From Hymenobacter sp. 5317J-9 (GTDB taxonomy: Bacteria; Bacteroidota; Bacteroidia; Cytophagales; Hymenobacteraceae): 64,000 nt of DNA. Below, one piece after another: positions 32,443-42,826 of the stretch (its first letter is position 1; every line of letters starts with the position of its first letter). The DNA is taken from positions 62,001 to 126,000 of the forward strand of contig NZ_CP095050.1 in the NCBI RefSeq assembly GCF_022921075.1, given 5' to 3'. Made by a program: the position numbers and the translations under genes. The notes under the pieces are model-generated. The model was not told where the DNA came from and did not search any database. It saw nothing but the letters and a program-made list of their open reading frames with translations.

Positions 32443-33369
32443 ATGAATCTGCAGCAGCTCACGTACCTGGTGGCCCTGGACACGCACCGCCAGTTTGGCC
32501 TCGCCGCTGACAAAAGCTGCGTGAGCCAACCCGCCCTGAGCGTGCAGGTGCAGAAGCTGGAAGAAGAGTTGGGCGTGCTGCTATTCGACCGCGGCCCGCG
32601 CGGGGCCGAGCCCACGGCCGTGGGGGTGAAAGTCATTGCCCAGGCCCGCCAAGTGCTGCGCGAAGCCCAGCTGCTACGCGAGCTGGTGCAGGCCGAAAAG
32701 GGCGAAGTGGTGGGCGACCTGCGCCTGGGCGTCATCCCCACGGTGGCGCCGTACCTGGTGCCGCGTTTTCTGGTGGGCCTCACCGCGGCTTACCCGCAGC
32801 TGCGGGTGCGGGTGGAAGAATTGCGCTCCGAAGAAATCATGCAGCAGCTCAAGGAGCACCGCCTCGACGTGGGCCTGCTCGTGACGCCGCTCGATGACCG
32901 GCAGCTGCGCGAGTTGCCGCTGCTGGAGGAGCCGTTTTTGCTGCTGGCGTCGGCAACGCACCCGCTGGCGGCCCAGGCCACCGTGCAGCCTGCCGACCTG
33001 CAGCAGCCCGGCCTGTGGCTGATGCAGCAGGGCCACTGCTTCCGCAACCAGGTGCTGAACGTGTGCGGCCCAGCCTCCTCCTCGGGCGCCGTTACGTACG
33101 AGAGCGGCTCAATTGAAACGCTGATGGAACTTGTTCGGCGGCATCATGGCTATACACTGGTGCCGGAGCTGGCGGTGTTGGATGAGGTGGGTCACAACCC
33201 GTTACTCAAACGCTTTGCCGAGCCGGCGCCGGTGCGCGAAGTGAGCCTGGTGGTGCACCACGGCTTTGTGCGCACCCCGCTGCTCACGGCCCTGCTCGAC
33301 CTTATTCTGGCCAGCGTGCCCAGCCGGTTGCACGCGGGCGAGGCCGGCGCCAAAGTGCGCTGGCGCTGA
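32443..33369 (+). CDS. oxyR: Hydrogen peroxide-inducible LysR regulator OxyR
   Basis: 308 aa, LysR type. N-terminal winged HTH (residues 1-60; LAADKSCVSQPALSVQVQKLE), dimerisation helix, and a substrate-like domain (about 90-300). The segment GHCFRNQVLNVC has two cysteines nine residues apart, as in the redox pair Cys199-Cys208 of E. coli OxyR, so peroxide sensing is likely conserved. No catalase or peroxiredoxin gene is next to it. TATCTTTA at 32431-32438 is a near-consensus -7 box only 5 nt before the ATG. Confidence 0.9.
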   Translation: MNLQQLTYLVALDTHRQFGLAADKSCVSQPALSVQVQKLEEELGVLLFDRGPRGAEPTAVGVKVIAQARQVLREAQLLRELVQAEKGEVVGDLRLGVIPTVAPYLVPRFLVGLTAAYPQLRVRVEELRSEEIMQQLKEHRLDVGLLVTPLDDRQLRELPLLEEPFLLLASATHPLAAQATVQPADLQQPGLWLMQQGHCFRNQVLNVCGPASSSGAVTYESGSIETLMELVRRHHGYTLVPELAVLDEVGHNPLLKRFAEPAPVREVSLVVHHGFVRTPLLTALLDLILASVPSRLHAGEAGAKVRWR

Positions 33370-33438
33370 AGGCAACCCCGGCCGCCCTACTCGCGCCCAT
33401 CGGGCGTTATTACCAGCCGGGAATCCTCGGCATGCACC

Positions 33439-35508
33439 ATGCTTTTTCATCGCAGGCCGTATACTCCTCCTTTTATCCGTTTTTTTATCCCGCTCTCTTA
33501 CGCCCCTTTGTCTTTAATCCGGTGGCTGGTGCTATGCGGCGGCCTGCTGCTAGCCAGCCGGCCGTTGCTGCGTGCCGCCCAAACGCCGGCCACCGACAGC
33601 TTGCGGCGCGTGTATGAGCGCACGCCCGCCGACTCGAGCCGGGTGCTGGCCCTGCTGAAGCTGGCCTACACCTACCGCGCCTCCAAGCCCGACTCGACCA
33701 TGGTCCTGGCTCAGCAAGCCTGGCAGCTGGCGCGCCGCTACAATTTTGATAAAGGCCGCGGCCGCGCCCAGGGCATGATGGGCATTGTGCTGCGCGAGCG
33801 CGGCGAGCTGCCCAAAGCCTTTGCCAACCAAACCATTGCCCTGCAGCTCAGCCGCGACACCCGCGATTTGGAGGGCGAAGCCGCCAGCCTCAATGCCTTG
33901 GGCAACATTAGTTTCGACCTGCGGCAGTACCGGCAGGCCATTCGTTACTATGAGCTGTCGCAGGTCTTGTTTCAGCGCACGCGCCAACCGGCGTGGGTGG
34001 CCGGCGCCCTCACCAATCAGGGCAGTTGTTACGAGCGCCTGAATGTGGTGGACTCGGCCCTGCTGCGCCAGCGCCAGGCCCAGGACCTGCTAGCCCGGTT
34101 TCCGCGCCCCAAGCTGGCCGAGGCGCTAGCCCTGCGCAACATGGGCCGCGTGCAGGCCCGACTCGGCAACTATGCCGAGGCCCTGAGCTACTACCGTCGC
34201 TCGCTGCGCGAAACCGCCCTGACCAACGACCTGCGCAACCGCTCGGTGGCGTACTACCGCATGGCCGACCTCTACCACACGCTGCACCAGCCCGATTCGA
34301 GCCTGCTGTATGCCCGCCGGGCGCTGCAAACCGCGCAGCAGGTGTCATACCGCATCACCGTGCTCGATGCGGGCAACCTGCTGGCCCGCCTCTACCAGGC
34401 GCGCAATAATCTCGACAGTGCCTACCGCTACCAGGGCCTGGCCATTGCGGCCCACGACAGCCTGTTTGGGCCCGACAAGTTCCGGCAGTTGCAGCTGCTG
34501 GCCTTTAATGAGCAGCAGCGCCAGCTGCAGCAGCGGGCCGAGCACAAGCTGCAAACGGCCAGCTACCAGCGCATGGCCCTGCTGGCGGCGCTGGGCTTTT
34601 GCGCGCTGATTGCCGCGTCGTTGTGGCGCACCAACTACCACCAGCGCCGCGCCAACCGCCTGCTGAACGAGCGCAACGCCGAGATTGAAGCCCAGCGCAA
34701 TGCCCTGGACTTGGCCCTGACGGAACTGCGCACCATGCAGGACCAGCTGGTGGCGGCCGAGAAATGGTCGTTTGTGGGCGAGCTTTCGGCCGGCATTGCC
34801 CACGAGTTGCAAAACCCGCTGGCCTTCATGCGCAACTTTGCGGCCGTGAGCGAGGCCTTGCTCGACGAGGGCCCGGCCCTGCCCAGCGCCGACCAGCCCA
34901 GCGGCTTAGAGCAAAAAATCATGGCCGGGCTGAAGCAGAACCTACGCGAAATCAGCCAGCACGGCCAGCGGGCCTCGTCCATCATCACCAACATGCTGGC
35001 CCACGCCCGCACCGGCAGCAGCCCACTGGAGCCCACCGACCTCAACGCCCTGCTGACCGACAGCCTGCGCCTGGCCGGCCTGAGCACGCCGGGGCCGGCC
35101 GGGGCCGCAGCAGTGCGGCTCGACGTGGAGCTGGCCCCCGCCCTGGGTCCGGTGCCGGCCGTGCCGGAAGAGCTGGGGCGGGCTTTTTTAAATCTGTTTA
35201 CCAATGCTTTGCACGCCGTGCGCTACCGCCAGGCCAACGAGCCCGATTACCAGCCGGTGGTGCGCGTGCACACCCGCCGGGCCGAGGGGGCGGTGGAAAT
35301 CCGGGTGCGCGACAACGGCATCGGCATGTCGGCGGAGGTGGCGGCGCAGGTGTTTCAGCCCTTCTTCACCACCAAGCCCATGGGCGAGGGCACGGGCCTG
35401 GGCTTGTCGCTGAGCTACGACATCATCACGAAGGGCCACGGCGGCACGCTCACGGTGGAAAGCGAGGAAGGCGAGTTCACCGAATTTACGGTGCGGCTGC
35501 CGGCCTAA
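33439..35508 (+). CDS. TPR-containing sensor histidine kinase
   Basis: 689 aa. N-terminal hydrophobic signal/anchor (about residues 15-45), a periplasmic array of about six tetratricopeptide repeats (about 60-360; e.g. [39 protein letters not shown]), one membrane helix (about 378-398), a coiled coil, H box [17 protein letters not shown] (about 448), N box [12 protein letters not shown], and G boxes DNGIGMS and [13 protein letters not shown]. It would autophosphorylate in response to a TPR-bound signal. There is no response regulator beside it (orphan). The TPR type is common in Bacteroidota. It is followed closely by an amidohydrolase gene. Confidence 0.9.
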   Translation: MLFHRRPYTPPFIRFFIPLSYAPLSLIRWLVLCGGLLLASRPLLRAAQTPATDSLRRVYERTPADSSRVLALLKLAYTYRASKPDSTMVLAQQAWQLARRYNFDKGRGRAQGMMGIVLRERGELPKAFANQTIALQLSRDTRDLEGEAASLNALGNISFDLRQYRQAIRYYELSQVLFQRTRQPAWVAGALTNQGSCYERLNVVDSALLRQRQAQDLLARFPRPKLAEALALRNMGRVQARLGNYAEALSYYRRSLRETALTNDLRNRSVAYYRMADLYHTLHQPDSSLLYARRALQTAQQVSYRITVLDAGNLLARLYQARNNLDSAYRYQGLAIAAHDSLFGPDKFRQLQLLAFNEQQRQLQQRAEHKLQTASYQRMALLAALGFCALIAASLWRTNYHQRRANRLLNERNAEIEAQRNALDLALTELRTMQDQLVAAEKWSFVGELSAGIAHELQNPLAFMRNFAAVSEALLDEGPALPSADQPSGLEQKIMAGLKQNLREISQHGQRASSIITNMLAHARTGSSPLEPTDLNALLTDSLRLAGLSTPGPAGAAAVRLDVELAPALGPVPAVPEELGRAFLNLFTNALHAVRYRQANEPDYQPVVRVHTRRAEGAVEIRVRDNGIGMSAEVAAQVFQPFFTTKPMGEGTGLGLSLSYDIITKGHGGTLTVESEEGEFTEFTVRLPA

Positions 35509-35513
35509 CTTTG
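35506..35513 (+). promoter_or_regulatory. Bacteroidota-type -7 box for the amidohydrolase gene
   Basis: TAACTTTG overlaps the TAA stop of the kinase gene and is an exact TAnnTTTG match, 26 nt before the ATG at 35539. The amidohydrolase may therefore have its own start as well as readthrough. Confidence 0.4.
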
Positions 35514-35538
35514 CCGCGGCCGTTTGCCGCTCTTCCGC

Positions 35539-36978
35539 ATGAATTTTTCCCGAGTCTTCCTGGGCCTGAGCCTGGCCGCGGCGCTGGCCGGCTGCGCCCG
35601 CCGGCCCACCAAGCTGCCCATTTACGACGTGGTCATCAACCACGTCACCCTCGTGGACGTGGCCACGGGCCAGCTCACGCCCAACCAAGTGGTGGCCATC
35701 TCGCGGGGCAAAATTGTGGAAGTGCAAACGGCCGACAAGGACAGCTACGCCGCCAAGCAGTACGTGAACGGCAACGGCCGCTACCTCATTCCGGGCCTGT
35801 GGGACATGCACGTGCACTTTCGGGGCGGCGACAGTCTGGCGGCGGCCAACAAGAAAAGCCTGGCCCTGTTTCTGGCCCACGGCGTAACCACCGTGCGCGA
35901 CTGCGGCGGCGACCTCACGCCCAGCGTGCTGCAGTGGCGGGCCGACATGGACGCGGGCCGCTACGCCGGGCCGCGCATTTTCACCTCGGGCCCTAAGATT
36001 GACGGCCCCAAGGCCTACTGGCCGGGCTCGCTGGAAGTGGAAACGCCGGCCCAGATTAATAAGGCGCTCGATTCGCTGCAGCGGCTGCGGGTTGATTTTG
36101 TGAAGATTTACGACAGCAAAATTTCGGGCGAAGCCTACCTCAACACCATTAGGCAGGCGCAGCGGCGGGGGATGAAAACCAGCGGCCACATGCCCTATTC
36201 CGTGAAACTGGGCGACGCCGTGAAGCGCGGCCTCGACGCCACGGAACATTTATACTACGTGTTCAAGGCCTGCTCCAGCAAGGAAGATAGCCTCACGGCG
36301 CTGGTGCGCGCCAGCCTAAACACGCCCAAGCCGCTGGGCCTGTTTGCGGTGCTGCCGGCCGTGTACGACACCTACAGCCCCGCGGCGGCGGCGCGCATCT
36401 TCAAGCTGATGGCCAAGCACAAGACGGCCGCCGTGCCCACGCTGCACATTGGCAAAACGCTAACCGAGCTGCCCGAAAACGACCACGCCCGCGACACCCT
36501 GCTCGCCTACATCGACCCCAAGATTCAGGCCACGTACGCGCGCCGGCTCAATAGCGCCAAGCAGCAGCCGCTGGCGACCCAGCAGTTCAGCCGCAAGCTG
36601 GAAACCAAGTTTATGAGTCTGGTGCCGCAGATGCAGGCAGCCGGCGTGCCCCTGCTGGCCGGCTCCGACAGCGGGCCCTTCAACTCCTTCATCTACCCCG
36701 GCGCATCGTTGCAGGACGAGGTGATACTGCTGGTGCAGGCGGGCCTGACGCCGCTGCAGGCTCTGCAGGCAGCTACCGTCAACGGCGCCCGGTTTATGGG
36801 CGTGGCCGACCGCACGGCCGCCATTGCCGTGGGCAAAGACGCCGACCTGGTGCTGCTGACGGCCAACCCACTCGAAAACATCGCCAATATCCGGCACATC
36901 GACGCGGTGATATCGCGCGGCCGGGCCTACCCCGCGGCGGCACTTACGAACATGCTACGCGCCATCCGAAACCGCTGA
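35539..36978 (+). CDS. Amidohydrolase-family lipoprotein
   Basis: About 479 aa. Start ATG 35539 gives a lipoprotein signal ending AAALAGC. The amidohydrolase fold has the metal motif HVHF in [10 protein letters not shown] (about residue 92), a Lys in VDFVKIYD as candidate bridging ligand, His in SGHMPYS, His in DATEHLYY and Asp in [10 protein letters not shown] (about 380). It ends with the small beta domain [17 protein letters not shown]. All expected metal ligands of the imidazolonepropionase-like group are present. It should hydrolyse a cyclic amide or dipeptide-like substrate in the periplasm; the substrate is unknown. Confidence 0.9.
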   Translation: MNFSRVFLGLSLAAALAGCARRPTKLPIYDVVINHVTLVDVATGQLTPNQVVAISRGKIVEVQTADKDSYAAKQYVNGNGRYLIPGLWDMHVHFRGGDSLAAANKKSLALFLAHGVTTVRDCGGDLTPSVLQWRADMDAGRYAGPRIFTSGPKIDGPKAYWPGSLEVETPAQINKALDSLQRLRVDFVKIYDSKISGEAYLNTIRQAQRRGMKTSGHMPYSVKLGDAVKRGLDATEHLYYVFKACSSKEDSLTALVRASLNTPKPLGLFAVLPAVYDTYSPAAAARIFKLMAKHKTAAVPTLHIGKTLTELPENDHARDTLLAYIDPKIQATYARRLNSAKQQPLATQQFSRKLETKFMSLVPQMQAAGVPLLAGSDSGPFNSFIYPGASLQDEVILLVQAGLTPLQALQAATVNGARFMGVADRTAAIAVGKDADLVLLTANPLENIANIRHIDAVISRGRAYPAAALTNMLRAIRNR

Positions 36979-37139
36979 CGCAAGCCAGTCGAAGCATAGC
37001 ATTCGAACATAAATTAATTTAAGATTAAAAAGATAAAGTAGGGAATCCAAAAAGAGTAAGAGGCACGTACTGAAAAGGCGGGCCGAGGCACGGGCCCAGG
37101 TAATGCCTTCCGTATCGTTTCATTTTTACTCTTTCTCCC

Positions 37140-40100
37140 ATGTCCAAACCCTTACTTTCATCGCCGGCCGCACGCCGGCGGTTTCGTCGTCTATTGGGTA
37201 CTGCCACCGGCTTCGCGCTGGCATTGGCCGCCCCGGCGGCAGTTCAAGCCCAAACCGTGTACGGCCTGGGCACCCTCACGGCTTCGGTGGGTCCGTTCAC
37301 GAGTGGCCAGCAAGGGCTGGTGACCATCGACGCGGGCACCGGCTTCGCGCCCTTCATCAATACGCCCATCACGGGCGTGACGGCGGGCCAGACGCTGGTG
37401 GGCATCGACTTCCGCCCCAACGGTGGGCAGTTGTACGCCTTGGGCTACGACCCGGCTACCACCACGGTGCAGGTGTACACCCTCAGCCCGGCCACGAGCG
37501 TGGCCACGCCGGTGGGCGCCGCCATCACCCTGAACCTGGGCACGGCTACCGACCGCATTGGCTTCGATTTTAACCCGACGGTGGACCGCATCCGGGTGGT
37601 GAGCACCAACGACGCGGACGTGCGCCTGAACCCCATCGACGGCACGCTGGCGGGCACCGACGGTGCCCTGAACTACGCGGGCGGCAGCCCGGCCAACCCC
37701 GGCGTGGGGTCGGTGGCCTACACCAACTCGTTTTTGGGCAGCACCAGCACCACGCTCTACGACTACGACGAGCTGAACCTCACGGCCGGCACCAACATCC
37801 TGTCCATTCAAAATCCGCCGAACAGCGGGACCCTGACGGCGCCGCAGCCAGTGACGTTCAACGGCTTTCCCACGGGCGTGGTGCGGGCCATCGACATCGA
37901 CATCTATTACAACCCGGACACGCAGCAGAACCAGGCATTTCTGTCGGAAGTGAACAACAGCGGCGGCACCAATTTCTACTCGCTTGACCTGAGCACGGGC
38001 GCAGCCACGCGGCGCGGCAACACCGTGCCCGCCGGCACGCCGTTTGAAATCCGCGACATTGCTGCCGCACCAGCCGCCGCCCTCACGGGCCAGCTGGCCT
38101 ACGGCGTCACGGCGCAGGGCGTGTTCGTCAGCTTCGATACCAATAACCCGTCCATCATCCGCAGCGCGGCGCCGGTGACGGGCCTGGCCGCGGGCCAGAC
38201 GCTGGTGGGCACCGACTTCCGGCCCAACACCGGCCAGCTTTTTGGGCTGGGCTATGATTTTACGGCCGCCGCGGGTTCGCCCAGCGCCAACCTGTACACC
38301 ATCGACCGGACGACGGGTGTGGCCACGCAGGTGCCGGGCAGTACCGCCATTGCCCTGGACCTGGGCGACGCCACCAACAGCATCGGGTTTGACTTCAATC
38401 CGACGGTGGACCGCATCCGGGTGGTGAGCACCAACGACCGCAACTACCGCCTCAACCCCAACAACGGCGCCATTGCGGCCCCCGACGGCAACATTGCCTA
38501 CGCGGCCGGCAACCCCAACGCCGGCACCAACCCTGCGGTGGGCACCGGTGCCTACGTCAACTCCTTCGTGGGTGCCACCGCTACCGCCCTGTATACCCTG
38601 GACCACGCGCTGGGCCTCATCAACTTCCAGAACCCGCCGAACAACGGCACGCAGGACCTGTCGCGCACGCTGACCGGGGTGAACGGCGCCGGCGCGGGTG
38701 GGGCCATCAATGCGCAGAACGACTTCGATATTTATTTCGATGGCACGGCGAACGTTGGGTACCTGACCGCCATTCCCAACGCTCAGACCGCCAGCCGCCT
38801 GTATCGCCTGGCGCCTTTCAGCACCACGGCTACCACCGACCAGGCTGCTACCGACCTGGGCGCCATTGGCGCGGGGCTGGTGCTGCGCGACATCTCGGTG
38901 CTGCTCGCCCCGAACTCGACGCCCAACGCTACCGCGGCCCTCACGGGCCGGCTGCTGTACGCGGTGGCCAACGGCAACCTGATTTCGTTTGACTCGGGCA
39001 ACCCGGGCGTTATCCGCACAGCGGTGAACATCACGGGCCTGCCGGCCGATGGCTCGCAGGTGCTGGCCGGGACCGATTTCCGGCCGTTGGACGGCACGCT
39101 GTTCGCGCTGGGCTACAACGCGGCCACCAGCCAGGGCCAGATTTACACCCTCAACCTGACGACCGGAGCACTGACGGCGGTGGGTGGCTTGAATGCCATG
39201 ACCCTGGGTGCCGCTTCGGGCATTGGCTTTGACTTCAACCCGGTGGCTGACCGCATCCGCATCGTGGGCGCCAACGGCAATAACTACCGCCTCAATCCCG
39301 CCGACGGCGTGCTGGCAACGGTGAACGACGGCCCCACGGGGCGCGCTTTGTCGGGCACGGCCTACACCAACAACGACAACAACGCCAACACCGGCACCAC
39401 GCAGTACGGCTACGACCAGACCACGAACGAAGTGGTGATATTCAGCAATCCCAATGCGGGCACCAACGCCACGCTGGGTAGTTCCACCATCACCGTAAAC
39501 CCTGCCAGTGGGGTTGATTTCGACATTTATTCCGACCTGACCAACGCGGCCGCGCCAGTTAACACGGCCTTTGCCGTAGCGGCGCCGGGCGCCACCACGG
39601 CCGATGTCCTGTACAGCGTAAGCCTGACCAGCGGCGCCTTCACGTCGTTGGGCCAAATCGGTAACGGCAGCAACCTCTCGGGCCTGGCCGCCTTCCTCAC
39701 GCCTGGCCCCGTCATCGCGGCAGGCCTGACCTGGACCGGCGCCGTGAGCACCGACTGGGGCACGGCCGGCAACTGGAGCCCCGCCCAAGTACCCACCGCC
39801 GCCGACAACGTGACCATTCCGGACGTAACCAACGCCCCCGTGGTGACCGGCAACCAACTGGCCAACGCCGTGACCCTGAACACGGGCGCCACCCTCACCC
39901 TGGCCGATGGCTCGGTGCTGGCCGTGAGCGGCAACATCACGAACAACTCGGCTACCATCGTCTCCTCGGGGGCAAGCGTGAGCGGCCGTGTGCAATTGGC
40001 CGGCGCCGCGGCGCAAACCATCAGCGGCACGCTCACCACCTTTCCGAACCTGACGGTGGGCTCGGCGGGCGCCTCCCTGGGCGGCCCGGTGGCCATCCGG

Positions 40101-41606
40101 CGCGGCCTGGTGCTGAATGGCACCTTCACTACCGCCAGCCAGACGCTGACGCTGCTCTCGGACGCCACGGGCACCGCTTACGTGGTGAACAACGGCAGTG
40201 CCACCGTCTCGGGGCCGGCCACGGTGCAGCGCTACATCACGCCCACTAACCCGGGCCTGGGCTACCGCCACTATTCGGCGCCGGTAAGCAACTCGACCGT
40301 GGCTGACCTGGCCACGACTGGTTTCTCGCCCACGGTGAACTCCAACTACAACGGCAGCCCCGCGCCGGGCGGCGTGACGCCCTTCCCCACGGTATTCTCT
40401 TACGACCAGACGCGCACGGCTCTCACCAACCCCATGCCGGAGTTCGACCGTGGGTTCCAGTCGCCGGCCGCGCTGAACGAGGCCCTGGAAGTGGGCCGCG
40501 GCTACACCGTGAACCTGCCCGGCACGTCGCTGGTCGACTTCGTGGGCACCCTCAACAACGGCAGCGTGTCGCGCACCGGACTTGGCCGGGGCGCGCAGGC
40601 CACGGCTGGCTACCATTTGCTGGGCAATCCTTACCCGGGCGCCATCGACTACAACACCGTGCTGACGGCCTCGACGGGGATTGAAAATGCGCTGTATGTC
40701 TTCAAGAGCAGCGGCCAGTACACGGGCAGCTACGCCAGCTTTGTGAACGGCCAAAGCACCAACAGCGGCACCAACATCCTGCCGGTGGCCCAGGGCTTCT
40801 TCGTGCGGGCCGCAGCGGGCCAGACGGGCACCGTAAACTTCACCAACGCCGCTCGCCTCAACGCCCCCGACAACACGCCCTTCCAGCGCGGCACCGCGAG
40901 CACCCGCCCGCAGCTGGTCCTCACCTTGCGCAGTGCCACCGCCGCCAACCAGACGGCCATGTACTTTGAGCAAGGCGCCACCGCCGGCTTCGACACGGGT
41001 TTCGATGCCCACTACTTGCCGGCCACCAATGGCCTGCTGCTGGCCACCGAGGCCGGCGCGGAGGCCTTGGCCATCAACGGCATGCCGGCCCTGACCGGCG
41101 CCGACGTGCTGCTGCCCCTGCAGGTGGCCGCCGCCACGGCCGGCACTTACTCCCTGGAAGTAGACCAACTGGCCAACCTGCCCGCTGGCTACCGCGCCTA
41201 CCTGCGCGACGCCCTCACCGGCACCTACACCGACCTAGCCACCACGCCATCGGTGAGCCTGCCGCTGGCCGCCAACGCCGCGGCCGGCGGGCGCTTCGCC
41301 GTGCTCTTCACCACGCAGGCCCGCGTGCTGGCCACGGCCCCGGCCGCGCTGGCCCAGCTGGCCAACGTGTACCCCAACCCGGCCCACGGCTCGGCCACGC
41401 TGCTGCTGCCGGTGGCCCTGCGCGGCCAGCAAGCCACGCCGGTAGCCGTGGTGGACAACCTGGGCCGCACGGTGCTCACCCGCACCCTGGCCGCCGGCAC
41501 CGCCGACGCGCTGGAGCTGCCCCTGAGCGGCCTGGCCGCCGGGGTGTATTCGGTGCAGGCCCGCACGGCCGCCGGCCTCGTGGTGAAGCGCCTCGTGGTA
41601 GAATAA
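37140..41606 (+). CDS. Very large secreted protein with three DUF4394 units and a T9SS C-terminal signal
   Basis: 1488 aa. An Arg-rich N-terminus leads into a signal peptide ending near residue 38 (AVQAQ). Three DUF4394 units follow, at about 40-305, 314-590 and 599-857; each has GxDFRP..GxLxxLGY, a DFNPxxDRIRxV block and NYRLNP-like end. Then comes a WTGAVSTDWGTAGNWSP type segment (862 on), a long beta region, and a type IX sorting domain (about 1405-1488; NVYPNPAHG ... LAAGVYSVQARTA ... RLVVE). It is likely exported to the cell surface or medium. Units 1 and 2 share 39 identical nt (37575-37613 and 38400-38438). Function unknown. Confidence 0.92.
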   Translation: MSKPLLSSPAARRRFRRLLGTATGFALALAAPAAVQAQTVYGLGTLTASVGPFTSGQQGLVTIDAGTGFAPFINTPITGVTAGQTLVGIDFRPNGGQLYALGYDPATTTVQVYTLSPATSVATPVGAAITLNLGTATDRIGFDFNPTVDRIRVVSTNDADVRLNPIDGTLAGTDGALNYAGGSPANPGVGSVAYTNSFLGSTSTTLYDYDELNLTAGTNILSIQNPPNSGTLTAPQPVTFNGFPTGVVRAIDIDIYYNPDTQQNQAFLSEVNNSGGTNFYSLDLSTGAATRRGNTVPAGTPFEIRDIAAAPAAALTGQLAYGVTAQGVFVSFDTNNPSIIRSAAPVTGLAAGQTLVGTDFRPNTGQLFGLGYDFTAAAGSPSANLYTIDRTTGVATQVPGSTAIALDLGDATNSIGFDFNPTVDRIRVVSTNDRNYRLNPNNGAIAAPDGNIAYAAGNPNAGTNPAVGTGAYVNSFVGATATALYTLDHALGLINFQNPPNNGTQDLSRTLTGVNGAGAGGAINAQNDFDIYFDGTANVGYLTAIPNAQTASRLYRLAPFSTTATTDQAATDLGAIGAGLVLRDISVLLAPNSTPNATAALTGRLLYAVANGNLISFDSGNPGVIRTAVNITGLPADGSQVLAGTDFRPLDGTLFALGYNAATSQGQIYTLNLTTGALTAVGGLNAMTLGAASGIGFDFNPVADRIRIVGANGNNYRLNPADGVLATVNDGPTGRALSGTAYTNNDNNANTGTTQYGYDQTTNEVVIFSNPNAGTNATLGSSTITVNPASGVDFDIYSDLTNAAAPVNTAFAVAAPGATTADVLYSVSLTSGAFTSLGQIGNGSNLSGLAAFLTPGPVIAAGLTWTGAVSTDWGTAGNWSPAQVPTAADNVTIPDVTNAPVVTGNQLANAVTLNTGATLTLADGSVLAVSGNITNNSATIVSSGASVSGRVQLAGAAAQTISGTLTTFPNLTVGSAGASLGGPVAIRRGLVLNGTFTTASQTLTLLSDATGTAYVVNNGSATVSGPATVQRYITPTNPGLGYRHYSAPVSNSTVADLATTGFSPTVNSNYNGSPAPGGVTPFPTVFSYDQTRTALTNPMPEFDRGFQSPAALNEALEVGRGYTVNLPGTSLVDFVGTLNNGSVSRTGLGRGAQATAGYHLLGNPYPGAIDYNTVLTASTGIENALYVFKSSGQYTGSYASFVNGQSTNSGTNILPVAQGFFVRAAAGQTGTVNFTNAARLNAPDNTPFQRGTASTRPQLVLTLRSATAANQTAMYFEQGATAGFDTGFDAHYLPATNGLLLATEAGAEALAINGMPALTGADVLLPLQVAAATAGTYSLEVDQLANLPAGYRAYLRDALTGTYTDLATTPSVSLPLAANAAAGGRFAVLFTTQARVLATAPAALAQLANVYPNPAHGSATLLLPVALRGQQATPVAVVDNLGRTVLTRTLAAGTADALELPLSGLAAGVYSVQARTAAGLVVKRLVVE

Positions 41607-41705
41607 CAGCTTGAATGGCCTGACCGCCGGCCCCGGGTGCTGCTGTAGCTCCGGGGCCGGTGTGGGCCGGGTTTCCATCTCATCGCAACTCATTTCTTCT
41701 TTCCC

Positions 41706-41936
41706 ATGAAAATTCTGACCCCGGCGCTTCGCCTCGTTCTTTCTGCCGCGGGCGTGTGCCTGCTGGCCGGTGCCTTCACGCCGGTTTTGGCCCAGGGCCC
41801 CGGCTCGGGCGGCCCCACGCCCGGCACGCCGGCCGCCGAAGTGCCCATCGATGGCGGCGCCTCGCTGCTGCTGGCCGGCGGCGCGGCCTACGGCCTCAAG
41901 CGCCTGCGCGACCGCAAACGCCCCAGCGCCGAATAG
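41706..41936 (+). CDS. PID-CTERM sorting-signal small protein
   Basis: 76 aa. Signal peptide (MKILTPALRLVLSAAGVCLL to about residue 29), a short Gly/Pro/Ala-rich mature part (about 30-45), then a C-terminal PID-CTERM type tail: VPIDGG, a hydrophobic stretch SLLLAGGAAYGLK and a basic end RLRDRKR. Such tripartite tails are processed and sorted by exosortase/archaeosortase-like systems (family knowledge). The mature peptide is only about 20 residues. No sorting enzyme gene is visible in this window. It lies 99 bp after the large T9SS protein. Confidence 0.85.
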   Translation: MKILTPALRLVLSAAGVCLLAGAFTPVLAQGPGSGGPTPGTPAAEVPIDGGASLLLAGGAAYGLKRLRDRKRPSAE

Positions 41937-41957
41937 CGCCTGACTGCATTCGGCAGC

Positions 41958-42003
41958 AAAACGCCTGCCTGGCCCACGCGTGTGGGGCCGGGCAGGCGTT
42001 TTT
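41958..42003. terminator. Bidirectional terminator between convergent genes
   Basis: AAAACGCCTGCC with GGCCC pairs with GGGCC and GGCAGGCGTTTTT. It serves the PID-CTERM gene and the convergent GAF gene ending at 42024. Confidence 0.88.
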
Positions 42004-42023
42004 GTTGGCGCGAAGGACGAAGC

Positions 42024-42737
42024 TTAGGCGCAGCGGTGCTCCTCAAGCAGGACTTTGATGTCGTTGAGACGGCGGGACACCTGGCTCAGCAATTCGGCGG
42101 GCACGGGCACCTGCACGCCGTGGCGGGTGAAGAGGTAGCGCACCAGCGCCGTGAGCTCGCGCAGCTCCTCCTGCAGCTGAGCGCGCAGGGCCTCCCATTG
42201 CTCCAGGCCCGCCGTGGGATGGGCCAGGCACACCACGCGCACGGCAATGGCCTGGCTGACCAGGGCCGCCAGCTGCTCCAGCAGCTGCTGCTCGGCCGCG
42301 CTCAGGGTGCGGGGCTGGCGGTCGATGATGCACAGCGTGCCCAGGGGCGGCTGGTTGGGCAGGCGCAGCAGCGCCCCAGCGTAGAAGCGCAAGTCGTTTT
42401 CCTCGGCGGCACGCACGGCCTCGGGCGTGAGGGCGGCGGTTTCCAGCAGCAAGTCGTGGTAGACCACGGCGCGGGCTTGCTGCACCGCCGTGGAGCACAG
42501 GGCCTCCACGCGGGCTTGCCGGTCGTGGCCGGGCATGCCGTGGTTGGCAGGGTAGTACACGTCGTCCTCCTCCACCACCGCAATGAGCGAGATGGGCAAG
42601 CTGAATACCTGAGCCGTGAGGGCCACAAACTCTTCAAACACGGGCTCAATGAGGGTGGGCAGCACCTCGTGGGCGCGCAGGCTGCGGAGCCGTTCGGGCT
42701 CGTCTTCGGGCAACAAGGCGGCGGGGGTGGCGGACAT
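42024..42737 (-). CDS. GAF domain protein
   Basis: 237 aa. Start ATG 42737 (MSATPAALLPEDE) was chosen because the upstream in-frame part belongs to intergenic DNA and the next gene. A GAF domain spans about residues 20-165 (VFSLPISLIAVVEEDDVYY, FYAGALLRLPNQPPLGTLCIID) and has the single buried Cys pattern of free-standing Bacteroidota GAF proteins. A C-terminal helical tail of about 70 residues follows (LFTRHGVQVPVPAELLSQVS). It probably senses a small ligand or light through a bilin-like pocket in other members; here the ligand is unknown. Confidence 0.8.
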   Translation of the reverse strand: MSATPAALLPEDEPERLRSLRAHEVLPTLIEPVFEEFVALTAQVFSLPISLIAVVEEDDVYYPANHGMPGHDRQARVEALCSTAVQQARAVVYHDLLLETAALTPEAVRAAEENDLRFYAGALLRLPNQPPLGTLCIIDRQPRTLSAAEQQLLEQLAALVSQAIAVRVVCLAHPTAGLEQWEALRAQLQEELRELTALVRYLFTRHGVQVPVPAELLSQVSRRLNDIKVLLEEHRCA

Positions 42738-42826
42738 GGACGGGCGGTGCGGGGTGAGGCAACAAACATAACCGGTTAGCCAGCAAATATTCCCGGCGTT
42801 TGGCGGAAGCCTCTGGGGCCATGTGG

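Noticed and set aside
37191..41168. Open frame of 1325 codons on the minus strand opposite the large DUF4394 gene
   Set aside because: High-G+C codon bias removes stops on the opposite strand. The translation is Gly/Ala/Val/Arg/His-rich without domains, while the plus strand gives a coherent secreted protein with signal peptide and sorting domain.
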